Source: a virus. Taken from it: a stretch of 36,750 bases of DNA. Location of the stretch: positions 1 to 36,750 of the IMG/VR virus record IMGVR_UViG_3300007734_000639. One strand, written 5' to 3'. Position numbers and translations under genes: made by a program. The notes under the pieces were generated by a model. It searched no databases, was not told where the DNA came from, and saw only the letters and a program-made list of their open reading frames with translations. How positions within the stretch are numbered: position 1 is the stretch's first letter; each line of letters begins with the position of its first letter. Shown here piece after piece: positions 23,141 through 29,810 of this stretch.

Positions 23141-23287
23141 TTAGTTGCTCTTTTCAACTTCCGCGACGAGTTCTTCAATCTGTTCTCGGTAGCTGCCGGA
23201 TACCAGATCGTATTTCAAAAGCCCAGCAAGCATGGTTAGCATTTGCTGCGCTTGGTCTTGCGTGATGGTGTGTTGTGCGCTGTTCAT
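23141..23287 (-). CDS. First gene of reverse operon A, small helical protein
   Basis: 48 aa, leftward, ATG 23285-23287. MNSAQHTITQDQAQQMLTML, then 'LLKYDLVSGSYREQIEELVA' and EVEKSN; mainly helical and acidic at the end. There is no ribosome site; the -10 of P3 ends 6 bases before the ATG, so a leaderless mRNA is expected. No family recognised. Short, but promoter, start and position agree. Confidence 0.62.
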   Translation of the reverse strand: MNSAQHTITQDQAQQMLTMLAGLLKYDLVSGSYREQIEELVAEVEKSN

Positions 23288-23293
23288 ACTTTA

Positions 23294-23322
23294 ACTATAC
23301 GATAACCGCTTAACGTTGTCAA
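23294..23322 (-). promoter_or_regulatory. Promoter P3 (leftward), consensus, predicted leaderless
   Basis: Leftward -35 TTGACA (23322-23317, perfect), 17-base spacer, -10 TATAGT (23299-23294), 6 bases, ATG at 23287. The strongest promoter in the window by consensus. The last spacer bases TCG plus TATA match P1. Confidence 0.82.
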
Positions 23323-23347
23323 TGCCTTTTGTAAGGAAATTTTCGCA

Positions 23348-25129
23348 ATGAAAACTACCATGAAATTCTGCGCTGTTTTTCTTGGTGCTCTAGCGCTCCA
23401 GGCCCAGCAGGTCACGATCAGTGACACCCTCACCAACACGCCCGGCGGCGATGCCTGGACGGGCACTATTACAGTTCGCCTGAACTCGCCGGGGCGGGCG
23501 TACTACAGCACGACGAGCCTATCGGGCTGGCAGTATGTCCTCTGCGTTGGCGGCACCTGGGGCGAGTGCTCTGCGGTTACGGCGGCGGGCGTAATCACCA
23601 TTCCTCTGTACGCCACCACCACCATGACTCCAGCGGGCCTGGCGTATTCCGCCACCTATGCGCCGCGCAGGGGCAGCCGACCGCCAGAGACATGGGTAGT
23701 TAATCCGAGTCACACCAAACTGTATCAGATCATCTCCGATACCGTCCCCACCCCGACCGTCACCTTCCAGCCGTCGCAGCTCCTCCTCGGCGCCGGCTAC
23801 ATCCCCTATGGGGCCTCTACGGGCTACGGCACCTCACTCGCCCCCGGCACCAATGGGCATATACTCACGCTGTCGGGCGGGTATCCGACGTGGGCGGCAT
23901 CGACGGGCGGGGTGACGTCGATCACTGGCACCGCCAATCAAATCACGGCCAGCGCTTCGACGGGCGCGGTTACGCTGTCGCTGCCCGCGACAATCACCGG
24001 GCTCACGTCGGTGACTTCGACGGGGTTTACTGGGGCGTTGACGGGCAACGTCACAGGAAACCTCACTGGCAACGTGACCGGCAACGTAACTGGCAATGTG
24101 AGCGGGTCCAGTGGGAGCACCACCGGCAACGCTGCCACCGCTACAGCGCTGGCATCCTCGGTCACCTCCGGGCGGCTGTGGATTGGGCAGGGGACGGGGG
24201 CACCGACGAGTGACAGCGTGATCTGCGCGGATACGACGAATCATCGGCTGGGGGTGGGGATTTGCAGCCCGGCTTATAGGCTGGACGTCGCTGGTGGGGC
24301 AAGGCTCCAATCAGTCGATGGCGTAGCAGGACAAGACCTCGCATTTAATACCGCCAACACGTATTCCCTGACGTTCGCGGTTAATAGCACGGAGGCATTT
24401 CGCGTGCCGAACTCCCGCAACCTCCTCATCGGCACCACCACCGATCTCGGCTACGGCCTCCACGCCGCTAACAAGGGCACGAATGGTAATTTACTGGTGT
24501 TCGATCCGACGGCGACGACGGGTACCTCTAAGGCGCTATTCGTGGCGGGGCAGGGGCAAAGCGGGAACATCCTGGAGGTGCGGGGGTACAATGCGACGCC
24601 GGGGAGTGGGACGTTGCTGGCCGCGGTCAATAGTTCTGGCCAGTTCACCGCACAAAACGGCTCGTCGTCTGGGCCGGGGTACACCTTCAACACAAGCTCC
24701 ACGACGGGCATGTATTGGGACGGAACCTATTTTAATCTCTCTGTGGCTGGAAACCGTTCATTCTATATCCGTAATGCCGACGTTGGGCTTCCTGCTATCG
24801 CAGTGTTTGGCAACAGCCAGATTACCGGCATCGTTGACGGAAATTTCGCTCTGAAAAACAATGCGGGTACGAGCTTCGGGCTGCTTCAGCTTGGCGGCGC
24901 GACGGCCAGTTTCCCCGCACTCAAACGATCCACGACGATCCTGCAAGCTCGCCTTGCGGATGACAGTGCCTATACGCAGTTGCAGGCATCGCGGATCGTG
25001 ACCAACCAGGACACCCCAGCCGCGTCCACCGATGCCTGCACGGCTGGGGCAATGTGGGCAGACGCAACTTACATCTATGCGTGCACCAGTTCCGGCGTCA
25101 TTAAGCGCGCCACGCTGGCTACTTTCTAA
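23348..25129 (+). CDS. Second tail-fibre-like protein with Sec signal peptide
   Basis: 593 aa. N-terminal signal peptide MKTTMKFCAVFLGALALQAQ. Residues about 20-140 form a beta-rich domain with a CVGGTWGEC pair. Then a Gly/Thr-rich fibre shaft includes five tandem TGNV/TGNL units (24041-24100), 'RLGVGICSPAYRLDVAGGAR', 'RNLLIGTTTDLGYG' and a C-terminal 'CTAGAMWADATYIYAC' followed by IKRATLATF, a closing motif seen on fibre-like proteins. No S74 self-cleaving chaperone domain is recognisable. AAGGA lies 10 bases before ATG 23348. It is divergent from P3. Likely an alternative receptor-binding or surface protein. Confidence 0.78.
   Translation: MKTTMKFCAVFLGALALQAQQVTISDTLTNTPGGDAWTGTITVRLNSPGRAYYSTTSLSGWQYVLCVGGTWGECSAVTAAGVITIPLYATTTMTPAGLAYSATYAPRRGSRPPETWVVNPSHTKLYQIISDTVPTPTVTFQPSQLLLGAGYIPYGASTGYGTSLAPGTNGHILTLSGGYPTWAASTGGVTSITGTANQITASASTGAVTLSLPATITGLTSVTSTGFTGALTGNVTGNLTGNVTGNVTGNVSGSSGSTTGNAATATALASSVTSGRLWIGQGTGAPTSDSVICADTTNHRLGVGICSPAYRLDVAGGARLQSVDGVAGQDLAFNTANTYSLTFAVNSTEAFRVPNSRNLLIGTTTDLGYGLHAANKGTNGNLLVFDPTATTGTSKALFVAGQGQSGNILEVRGYNATPGSGTLLAAVNSSGQFTAQNGSSSGPGYTFNTSSTTGMYWDGTYFNLSVAGNRSFYIRNADVGLPAIAVFGNSQITGIVDGNFALKNNAGTSFGLLQLGGATASFPALKRSTTILQARLADDSAYTQLQASRIVTNQDTPAASTDACTAGAMWADATYIYACTSSGVIKRATLATF
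24041..24100 (+). repeat. Five 12-bp tandem repeats in the fibre gene
   Basis: Five units of the form ACNGGCAACGTN (24041, 24053, 24065, 24077, 24089), in frame, encoding TGNV or TGNL. Copy number could vary by slippage without frame loss, changing shaft length. The repeats have no spacers and lie in a coding frame, so this is not a CRISPR array. Confidence 0.8.
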
Positions 25130-25144
25130 CCCAAAGGACACAAC

Positions 25145-25513
25145 ATGACCACCATCCTCCGGGCTGCGGCCCTCCTCATCTTTGCGCTGGGCATCCAGGC
25201 GCAAACCCTCACCATTTCAATCGAGACGCCCACGCTCTCCAAGTCCAAGACCATCGCCGGCGCGCCCGTCGCGTTCGGGCTTGAGGTGCTGGAGACTTTT
25301 CGGCTCACGCAATACACCGAAGTCAACGGGGCCAGGGTCTATAAATACGCCGATGTGGGCGAGGTACTGCAAGCGCTCATCGTCGGCAAGATTTTGGAGC
25401 TCGGCGACCAGTACCCGACCAGCGCGACGGCAGCGCTGCGGGCGGCAAAGGCAAAGGCCGAAGCCGATATTGCGGCAGCGCGAAAGGCGCTGCAAGCGGC
25501 GGCGACGAAATGA
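25145..25513 (+). CDS. Small exported protein with helical tail
   Basis: 122 aa. Signal peptide MTTILRAAALLIFALGIQAQ, a beta-type first half ('QTLTISIETPTLSKSKTIAG'), 'VYKYADVGEVLQALIVGKIL' and an Ala/Lys-rich coiled-coil tail (about residues 92-120). AAAGGA precedes the ATG; it overlaps the next gene as ATGA. It pairs with the fibre-like gene upstream, as 17170 does with 13611. It may be a periplasmic or outer-membrane partner. No family recognised. Confidence 0.68.
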   Translation: MTTILRAAALLIFALGIQAQTLTISIETPTLSKSKTIAGAPVAFGLEVLETFRLTQYTEVNGARVYKYADVGEVLQALIVGKILELGDQYPTSATAALRAAKAKAEADIAAARKALQAAATK

Positions 25514-25941
25514 TCCTCGCCCTGACCATCCTCCTCACCTGGGCGGACCCTGCCAACCCGCCCAGCACGACATACCACGTGTACCGCGCTGGAGGTGGCT
25601 GTGGCGACAACGCGCCATTCGAGCGGCTGACCACCGCACCGCAAGCCGCCAAAAGCTATCGGGACCAGCCACCAGCTGGGCAGTGGTGTTACCAAGTCAC
25701 TGCCGTGGTCGACGGCGTAGAGTCGGACCCGTCGCCGCGCATCAGCGTCCAGAAGCCCGTTCCGCCCAGCGCTCTGAAGATCGCGCCGGTGCGACGGGCG
25801 GTCCCGCCATCAACGCCCGCCGCGTTTTGGGTGAGTTGGTACCGTCCGCCACATCGACCACCGCGCCCTGCCTGGCGATCCATCCCCTCTGTACCCCCGT
25901 TGCCTCTCAGGCGCGGGGGTATTTTGCGTTTCTGGTGCTAG
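25510..25941 (+). CDS. Fibronectin type III-like domain protein
   Basis: 143 aa. Residues about 2-82 read as one FnIII domain: 'LTILLTWADPANPPSTTYHV' then YRAGGGC, 'QWCYQVTAVVDGVESDPS'. The two Cys could pair. It begins directly on the first FnIII strand, so the hydrophobic start is not a clear signal peptide. After residue about 85 the sequence turns Pro/Arg-rich and looks less protein-like, and the last 16 codons lie in a terminator hairpin, so the C-terminus may be an extended or shifted frame. It could be an adhesion module of the fibre cassette. Confidence 0.65.
   Translation: MILALTILLTWADPANPPSTTYHVYRAGGGCGDNAPFERLTTAPQAAKSYRDQPPAGQWCYQVTAVVDGVESDPSPRISVQKPVPPSALKIAPVRRAVPPSTPAAFWVSWYRPPHRPPRPAWRSIPSVPPLPLRRGGILRFWC
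25893..25931 (+). terminator. Intrinsic terminator closing the late region
   Basis: ACCCCCG (25893-25899) pairs with the 3' arm ending CGGGGGT (to 25920), with an inner GCC/GGC stem, followed by ATTTTGCGTTT (25921-25931). It separates the fibre cassette from promoter P4 and the early operon. Confidence 0.75.
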
Positions 25942-25975
25942 ATAGCGGTTTGTTTGGCGCGTGCGTAGTTTGTGG

Positions 25976-26004
25976 TTGACCGGCGCGGCTGGTTGGGTTA
26001 CCCT
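25976..26004 (+). promoter_or_regulatory. Promoter P4 for the early operon, predicted leaderless
   Basis: -35 TTGACC (25976-25981), 17-base spacer, -10 TACCCT (25999-26004), 6 bases, then GTG 26011. The geometry is the same as P2 and P3; the -10 matches only 4 of 6, so it may need an activator or be a weaker promoter. It lies between the terminator and the first gene of a string of coupled genes reaching the end of the window. Confidence 0.6.
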
Positions 26005-26010
26005 TGGTCT

Positions 26011-26178
26011 GTGAGCAACACAGGAACCACACAAGAGCAACGCAAGGCGGTACAAATGACTATTTTACCCAGCGTTCACACGGCCATCATCACGCGGGCA
26101 AAGGAGCTTGGCGTTCATCCGGGCAGACTGATCGAGTGGGCCTGGGGTGTTGCCGTCAAAAAGGAGAAGGGAAAATGA
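26011..26178 (+). CDS. Ribbon-helix-helix (Arc/CopG-like) putative regulator
   Basis: 55 aa if read from GTG 26011 (MSNTGTTQEQRKAVQMTILP). A beta strand 'KAVQMTIL' is followed by helix A 'PSVHTAIITRAKELG' and helix B 'HPGRLIEWAWGVAVKK', the ribbon-helix-helix layout at Arc-repressor size. It is the first gene after P4, so autoregulation of the early operon is plausible. I prefer GTG 26011 because it lies 6 bases after the -10; an earlier in-frame start at 25972 would be upstream of the promoter core. It overlaps the next gene as ATGA. Confidence 0.68.
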   Translation: MSNTGTTQEQRKAVQMTILPSVHTAIITRAKELGVHPGRLIEWAWGVAVKKEKGK

Positions 26179-26378
26179 ACGGAACACACCGCTACCCATC
26201 GAACGCCGCCGCGTTGCCGAACAAATCAGCGCGCATGGCGGGCGAGATTCTGGAAAAAGCCATGCGGCGTTCGTCCGCATGGAGAATGGCCTGGGCGCTG
26301 ATCGAAGCCAAGGCAAAAGCGGGCGATCACGAAGCCGCTGATTTACTGTTGTTTGTGGACTCGGGCGGTGCCGCATGA
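26175..26378 (+). CDS. Small protein of unknown function
   Basis: 67 aa. MNGTHRYPSNAAALPNKSAR, then a helical region 'AGEILEKAMRRSSAWRMAWA' and 'LIEAKAKAGDHEAADLLLF'. ATG 26175 overlaps the upstream stop (ATGA), with GGAGAAGGGAAA just before it. No family recognised. Member of the early operon. Confidence 0.62.
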   Translation: MNGTHRYPSNAAALPNKSARMAGEILEKAMRRSSAWRMAWALIEAKAKAGDHEAADLLLFVDSGGAA

Positions 26379-26488
26379 TCGGATGGGGCGACGACCGTGA
26401 CACGCTGCCGCGCTTTCAACGGCGGGCTGACCTCATGGCGGCGGCTGCTGCGTTCGTTTGGGTGCTGGTTTGGGCGGTGACGCGATGA
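26375..26488 (+). CDS. Tiny putative membrane protein
   Basis: 37 aa: MIGWGDDRDTLPRFQRRADL followed by one hydrophobic helix (LMAAAAAFVWVLVWAV) and TR. It overlaps both neighbours as ATGA. The N-terminus is charged, so the helix probably anchors it in the inner membrane. Real status is supported by the coupling on both sides. Confidence 0.55.
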   Translation: MIGWGDDRDTLPRFQRRADLMAAAAAFVWVLVWAVTR

Positions 26489-26706
26489 GCAAGGTGGAGA
26501 GGGTGAATCACGTGCCATATTACCGGAGTTCCGCGTACATGACGCAGCAGGAGTTTGCTGACAGCCTTGGAGTATCACGACGAACGGTAGCGAAATGGGA
26601 ATCAGGCAGAGTTCAACCCGATATCGATAGTGAACGAAAGCTGTCTTTCCATTGCGCGGCATATCACATCGCCTACACCTGCCCTATTTGCGAGGTGACG
26701 CGATGA
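26485..26706 (+). CDS. XRE-type helix-turn-helix protein
   Basis: 73 aa. The HTH_3 core is clear: 'MTQQEFADSLGVSRRTVAKW' followed by ESGRVQPD (residues about 19-46). A Cys-containing tail (HIAYTCPICEVTR) carries CPIC and may bind metal. Likely a DNA-binding regulator. Coupled by ATGA on both sides. It could be a Cro-like or early regulator; no operator was identified. Confidence 0.8.
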   Translation: MSKVERVNHVPYYRSSAYMTQQEFADSLGVSRRTVAKWESGRVQPDIDSERKLSFHCAAYHIAYTCPICEVTR

Positions 26707-26873
26707 CGCCCCTCTACTGGATCGTGTTTCACGTTGCCGCGCTGTGGGCCATCTGTCTCACCGCTACGCGCTACGACTGCCAGGACCGGTTGACGGCTAC
26801 GCTGGGCGGGGTGGCGTTTGGGCTGAATGTGATCGCGCTGGGCGTCAAGGTTTGGGAGGTGTTCCATGGGTGA
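26703..26873 (+). CDS. Small two-helix membrane protein
   Basis: 56 aa. Two hydrophobic segments: 'YWIVFHVAALWAICLTA' and 'LGGVAFGLNVIALGVKVWEV', separated by a short charged loop with a Cys. ATGA overlap upstream; 8-base overlap with the nuclease gene. Function unknown. Confidence 0.62.
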   Translation: MTPLYWIVFHVAALWAICLTATRYDCQDRLTATLGGVAFGLNVIALGVKVWEVFHG

Positions 26874-27906
26874 GCAACTTGTTCACGCCGAACGCTTTGA
26901 CGCGCTTGAGCGGCATGTGCCGGAAGTCTCGCAAGATCCGTCACAACGTCAAGGCTTCATCGGCGGGACCGACATCCAACACGTCTTAGGCCTGGAGCCC
27001 TACGGCTGCGCACGGCGGCTGTGGTACCAGAAGACCGGCGTGCCGCAGGACCGGGAGTTTCGGCGGACCGGGCCAATCGTGGCCGGCAAGTTAATGGAAG
27101 ACGGCATTGCCGAAATGGTCACCGAGGCGCGGCCAGATTGGAAGATCCGGCGCAAGCGGGCATCAGCCAACGGCCACGAACTCCAGCGGGTGGACCGGGC
27201 CATCGTCGGGCAGGAGCGCGGGCCTGGCGTTCTCGAAATTAAGACCGTGAGCGACCGAGTCTTTTGGGACTGGAAGCGCGACGGCGTGCCGCTTAGGTAT
27301 CTGATGCAGGTGCAGTGGTATATGCGCGTGCTTGGGTGGAAGTGGGCGTGCATCGCGGCGCTAAACCGCGACACGGGACAACTGGACCTGTATGAAATCG
27401 AAGCGCGGCCGGATCTGATGAAGGTTGTGGCGGAAAAAGTCGATTGGTTCATGACGCACCACGTGGCCCAGCGCGTTGCGCCCGCATGGCTAGAGGAGCG
27501 CGACGCGCGCTGTGAGTCCTGCCAATGGGAACCGACGTGCCAGATGGACGAGTGGTCGGCAGTGAGCGATCAGGGGCTGGTGCAGATCGAAGGGTTGGCT
27601 CCGCTGGTGGCCGAGTACCAGCGGGCGAAGGATCTTATCAAGCGCGCGGAGAAAATGGCCGACATTCTCCGCGCGGGCGACGAGTCCGCAGAGGACGAAC
27701 CGCACCGGCTAGGGATTGACGCGCTGATTGGCGTCAACGAGCAGGCGCGGGCATCGGCGGACGAGCGGGTATTGTTTCGGGTGGTGGAGACTTCGCGCGT
27801 TGATACTGACGCGCTGAAGACGAAGTACCCGGACGTGTACGCGGACGTGTTGAAGCGGTCGGTAAGCCGGCCGTTGCGAATTTTCAAAATCAAGGGAGCA
27901 AAGTAA
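26866..27906 (+). CDS. RecB/Cas4-AddB-like exonuclease with predicted Fe-S cluster
   Basis: 346 aa. PD-(D/E)xK nuclease core: D110 ('LQRVDRAI'), E124-x-K126 in 'GVLEIKTVSD', then a helix with 'LMQVQWYMRV' (Q-x3-Y type). Four cysteines match the Cas4/AddB iron-sulphur pattern: C48 in 'YGCARRLWYQ', and C216-x2-C219-x5-C225 in CESCQWEPTC. The C-terminal part resembles YqaJ-type phage exonucleases ('APLVAEYQRAKDLIKRAEKM'). It should resect DNA 5' ends for the annealing protein encoded next (TAATG overlap). The Fe-S ligation is inferred from spacing. Confidence 0.83.
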   Translation: MGEQLVHAERFDALERHVPEVSQDPSQRQGFIGGTDIQHVLGLEPYGCARRLWYQKTGVPQDREFRRTGPIVAGKLMEDGIAEMVTEARPDWKIRRKRASANGHELQRVDRAIVGQERGPGVLEIKTVSDRVFWDWKRDGVPLRYLMQVQWYMRVLGWKWACIAALNRDTGQLDLYEIEARPDLMKVVAEKVDWFMTHHVAQRVAPAWLEERDARCESCQWEPTCQMDEWSAVSDQGLVQIEGLAPLVAEYQRAKDLIKRAEKMADILRAGDESAEDEPHRLGIDALIGVNEQARASADERVLFRVVETSRVDTDALKTKYPDVYADVLKRSVSRPLRIFKIKGAK

Positions 27907-28607
27907 TGAGTACGCAGCAAGTTACGCCGGAACAAGCACCGGCGCAGACGATTCAGCCAACGCACAGTCGGAGTATCTTCGATGACATGGTGGAGAACCA
28001 CCAAGCGCGGTCGCAGGCAGAGCAGGCGAAGGCGGATAAAATCTGCGCTGAAACCTACGCAAATAACGCTAATGCCTATGTGATTGCCCTTGGGCGGGAT
28101 TACGGGCTTGGTGCCGCGCATTCCCTCCAGATGATTTGGGTTGACCCAAAGAGCGGGAAGCCGAACCTGTACGCCGGTGCGCGTGCTACCTTCCTCCAGC
28201 AGGCCGGTTACGATTGGCGGCCAGTGGTGATGACTGATAAAGAGGTGCGGCTGCGCTTCATGCTGCGGGGGGAGTGGATGAAGGACGCCGACGACAAGCC
28301 GCTGGAAGTGGGCATGACGATCGCTGAGGCCGAGCAGGCTGATTGGGTGGTTAACTCTCGCGGAAAAGATCCGAAGCCTGGGGCTAAAGGCAACTACGAC
28401 AAGTTCCCGAAGAACATGCTGTTTGCCCGCGTGATCTCGAATTTTCACCGCTTCTTTGCTCCTCACGTCATCGGCGCCACCGTCTACGATATGGGCGAGG
28501 TGAGCATGGATTCAGTCATCGCGGCGACGGACAGCAAGTCCGCTAGCAAGCTCGATGAACTGGAAGCGGAACTGAAGCAGACTAGCTTGGCGGTGGCCAA
28601 TGTTTGA
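27906..28607 (+). CDS. RecT-like single-strand annealing protein
   Basis: 233 aa. It follows an exonuclease and precedes an SSB-like gene, the usual place for RecT/Bet-type annealers. In the middle is 'GLGAAHSLQMIWVDPKSGKP' with 'LYAGARATFLQQAGYDWRPV'; later 'KFPKNMLFARVISNFHRFFA' followed by 'PHVIGATVYDMGEV', which resembles the RecT segment 'YPKRML.ARA.S...R...PD'. The N-terminal 30 residues are low-complexity, and the C-terminus ends in an acidic helix. Assignment is from pattern and context. Confidence 0.72.
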   Translation: MSTQQVTPEQAPAQTIQPTHSRSIFDDMVENHQARSQAEQAKADKICAETYANNANAYVIALGRDYGLGAAHSLQMIWVDPKSGKPNLYAGARATFLQQAGYDWRPVVMTDKEVRLRFMLRGEWMKDADDKPLEVGMTIAEAEQADWVVNSRGKDPKPGAKGNYDKFPKNMLFARVISNFHRFFAPHVIGATVYDMGEVSMDSVIAATDSKSASKLDELEAELKQTSLAVANV

Positions 28608-29076
28608 GCACGGCGCGTGGTACACGGGCGTAATCAGTGCCGTCGAGTACATCAAGTCGGAAAAGAAGGGCACTCCGGGCCTTCAGATCACCGTCGAGGT
28701 TTCTGACCGGGGCGCGATCACCGGCGTCTGGTGGCTCACCAACTCGCTCGTCAACAACCCGGACGACAAGGCGGCAAGCAAGGTTCCGCAATGGGAGGCC
28801 GCGCAGATCCGGTGCAAGCAGTTTGGCTGCAATGAGGAAGGATTGGTCCAACTAGAGACGTGGCTTCAGCACATCCAATCAACGCTGATTGGCCAGCAGG
28901 CGTCGGTCATGGCCGAAGTCAACCAGTACGGCGATACGTCGGCGCAGGTGGTGTGTAAGCCGAAGGCGGGCGGCGGGGGTAGCTTTGCTCGGGCATTGGC
29001 TACGGTTTCGCCATTCGCGGCGCGGCCATCGAACTGGGACCCGTTTGCGGTGGGTGACGACGACGTTCCCTTTTGA
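28600..29076 (+). CDS. SSB-like / DUF669-like DNA-binding protein with acidic tail
   Basis: 158 aa. The body is beta-rich with 'YTGVISAVEYIKSEKKGTPG' and 'LQITVEVSDRGAITGVWWLT'; a Gly-rich linker (AGGGGS) leads to the tail DPFAVGDDDVPF. A final DDD-(V/I/L)-PF is the docking tail by which SSB proteins recruit repair and replication enzymes. It therefore probably coats ssDNA beside the exonuclease and annealer. It overlaps the annealer gene by 8 bases. Confidence 0.72.
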   Translation: MFEHGAWYTGVISAVEYIKSEKKGTPGLQITVEVSDRGAITGVWWLTNSLVNNPDDKAASKVPQWEAAQIRCKQFGCNEEGLVQLETWLQHIQSTLIGQQASVMAEVNQYGDTSAQVVCKPKAGGGGSFARALATVSPFAARPSNWDPFAVGDDDVPF

Positions 29077-29272
29077 TCCACGTGGGCAACCGCCCACGGC
29101 CTGCCGCTGAAATACACGCACGATCTCGGAAATCAGCGTCGGCGGCAGACCGGGCGCGAAAAGCTCCCGGAAAAGAGGTAGTCCGTATCTCGTAATCAAT
29201 TCACTGTGGGATTTGGATTCTTTAGGCGGGCCGGGGAGTCTACCGGCTCGCCGAAAAATAAAGGAGATGGAC
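29077..29272 (+). other. Noncoding gap with a hairpin
   Basis: The longest gap in the window. A 7-bp stem CGTGGGC / GCCCACG with loop AACC lies at 29081-29098, 4 bases after the SSB-like stop, without a T-tract. A weaker repeat CCGG/CCGG surrounds 29231-29244. AAGGAG at 29261-29266 serves the next gene. I saw no convincing promoter or ORF in it. Confidence 0.5.
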
Positions 29273-29452
29273 ATGGAAATAGCAATCATTGGCTCAGTAT
29301 TACTGGGCGGCGGCGCCTACCTGCGCTGGAAGCCCACGCGGGCGCAGGCGTGGAACTACATCGCGGCCTGGGCGGCCGCGAATCGTGACGCGGCTATTAC
29401 GCGGGAGAAGATGAAGGGCGTGTATTTGAATGCGGGGGTGCCGAATGGCTGA
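29273..29452 (+). CDS. Small membrane-anchored protein
   Basis: 59 aa. MEIAIIGSVLLGGGAYLRWK gives a short N-terminal membrane helix, followed by 'TRAQAWNYIAAWAAANRDAA' and a basic end. ATG 29273 is 6 bases after AAGGAG; the ATG at 29267 touches the ribosome site. Unknown function. Confidence 0.6.
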   Translation: MEIAIIGSVLLGGGAYLRWKPTRAQAWNYIAAWAAANRDAAITREKMKGVYLNAGVPNG

Positions 29453-29810
29453 GAGGACGTTGGGTGCGATAGCATACGAGGCTTGGTGCTGTACAAGCCG
29501 CGACGACATCCGGCGAATCTGCCGCAATTGCGCGGAGGATCTGCGGCGCGAGATGGAGCGTGGTCCCACGGCGGCGGAGGAGCTGGGTCGCGCCCGTCAA
29601 GCAGCTATCGACCTCGCTAACACGCTGGCACAGCAGAAGATTGCGGCGGCGGAGGCGATCGCGAAGGCGGAGAAGGCACTGTTGCAAGTCGGGCAATGGG
29701 ACGCATTTACGCAGCGCGAGAAGGTGCTAATCAAGGACGCCCTCGCCGCAATCGCCAAATGGAAACCTACGAGTGGTGGGATAAATGAACCGCAACAAGA
29801 TAACAGTTAA
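29445..29810 (+). CDS. Protein of unknown function with Cys cluster and helical body
   Basis: 121 aa. N-terminal 'GAIAYEAWCCTSRDDIRRIC' then RNCAED gives four Cys (CC ... C-x2-C) that could bind zinc, but spacing is irregular. The rest is a long Ala/Glu/Lys helix (about residues 45-95). It overlaps the upstream gene by 8 bases. No family recognised. Confidence 0.6.
   Translation: MAERTLGAIAYEAWCCTSRDDIRRICRNCAEDLRREMERGPTAAEELGRARQAAIDLANTLAQQKIAAAEAIAKAEKALLQVGQWDAFTQREKVLIKDALAAIAKWKPTSGGINEPQQDNS

Noticed and set aside
21966-23150. Inverted match of ACTTCCAC next to both copies of the repeated hairpin
   Set aside because: Only 8-10 bases in opposite orientation and in unrelated coding context; likely chance.
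24041-24100. Possible CRISPR-like repeats
   Set aside because: Units are directly tandem with no spacers and lie in frame in a fibre gene.
27570-28466. Reverse-strand ORF of 298 aa
   Set aside because: Shadow of the exonuclease and RecT-like genes; no ribosome site and no recognisable domain.
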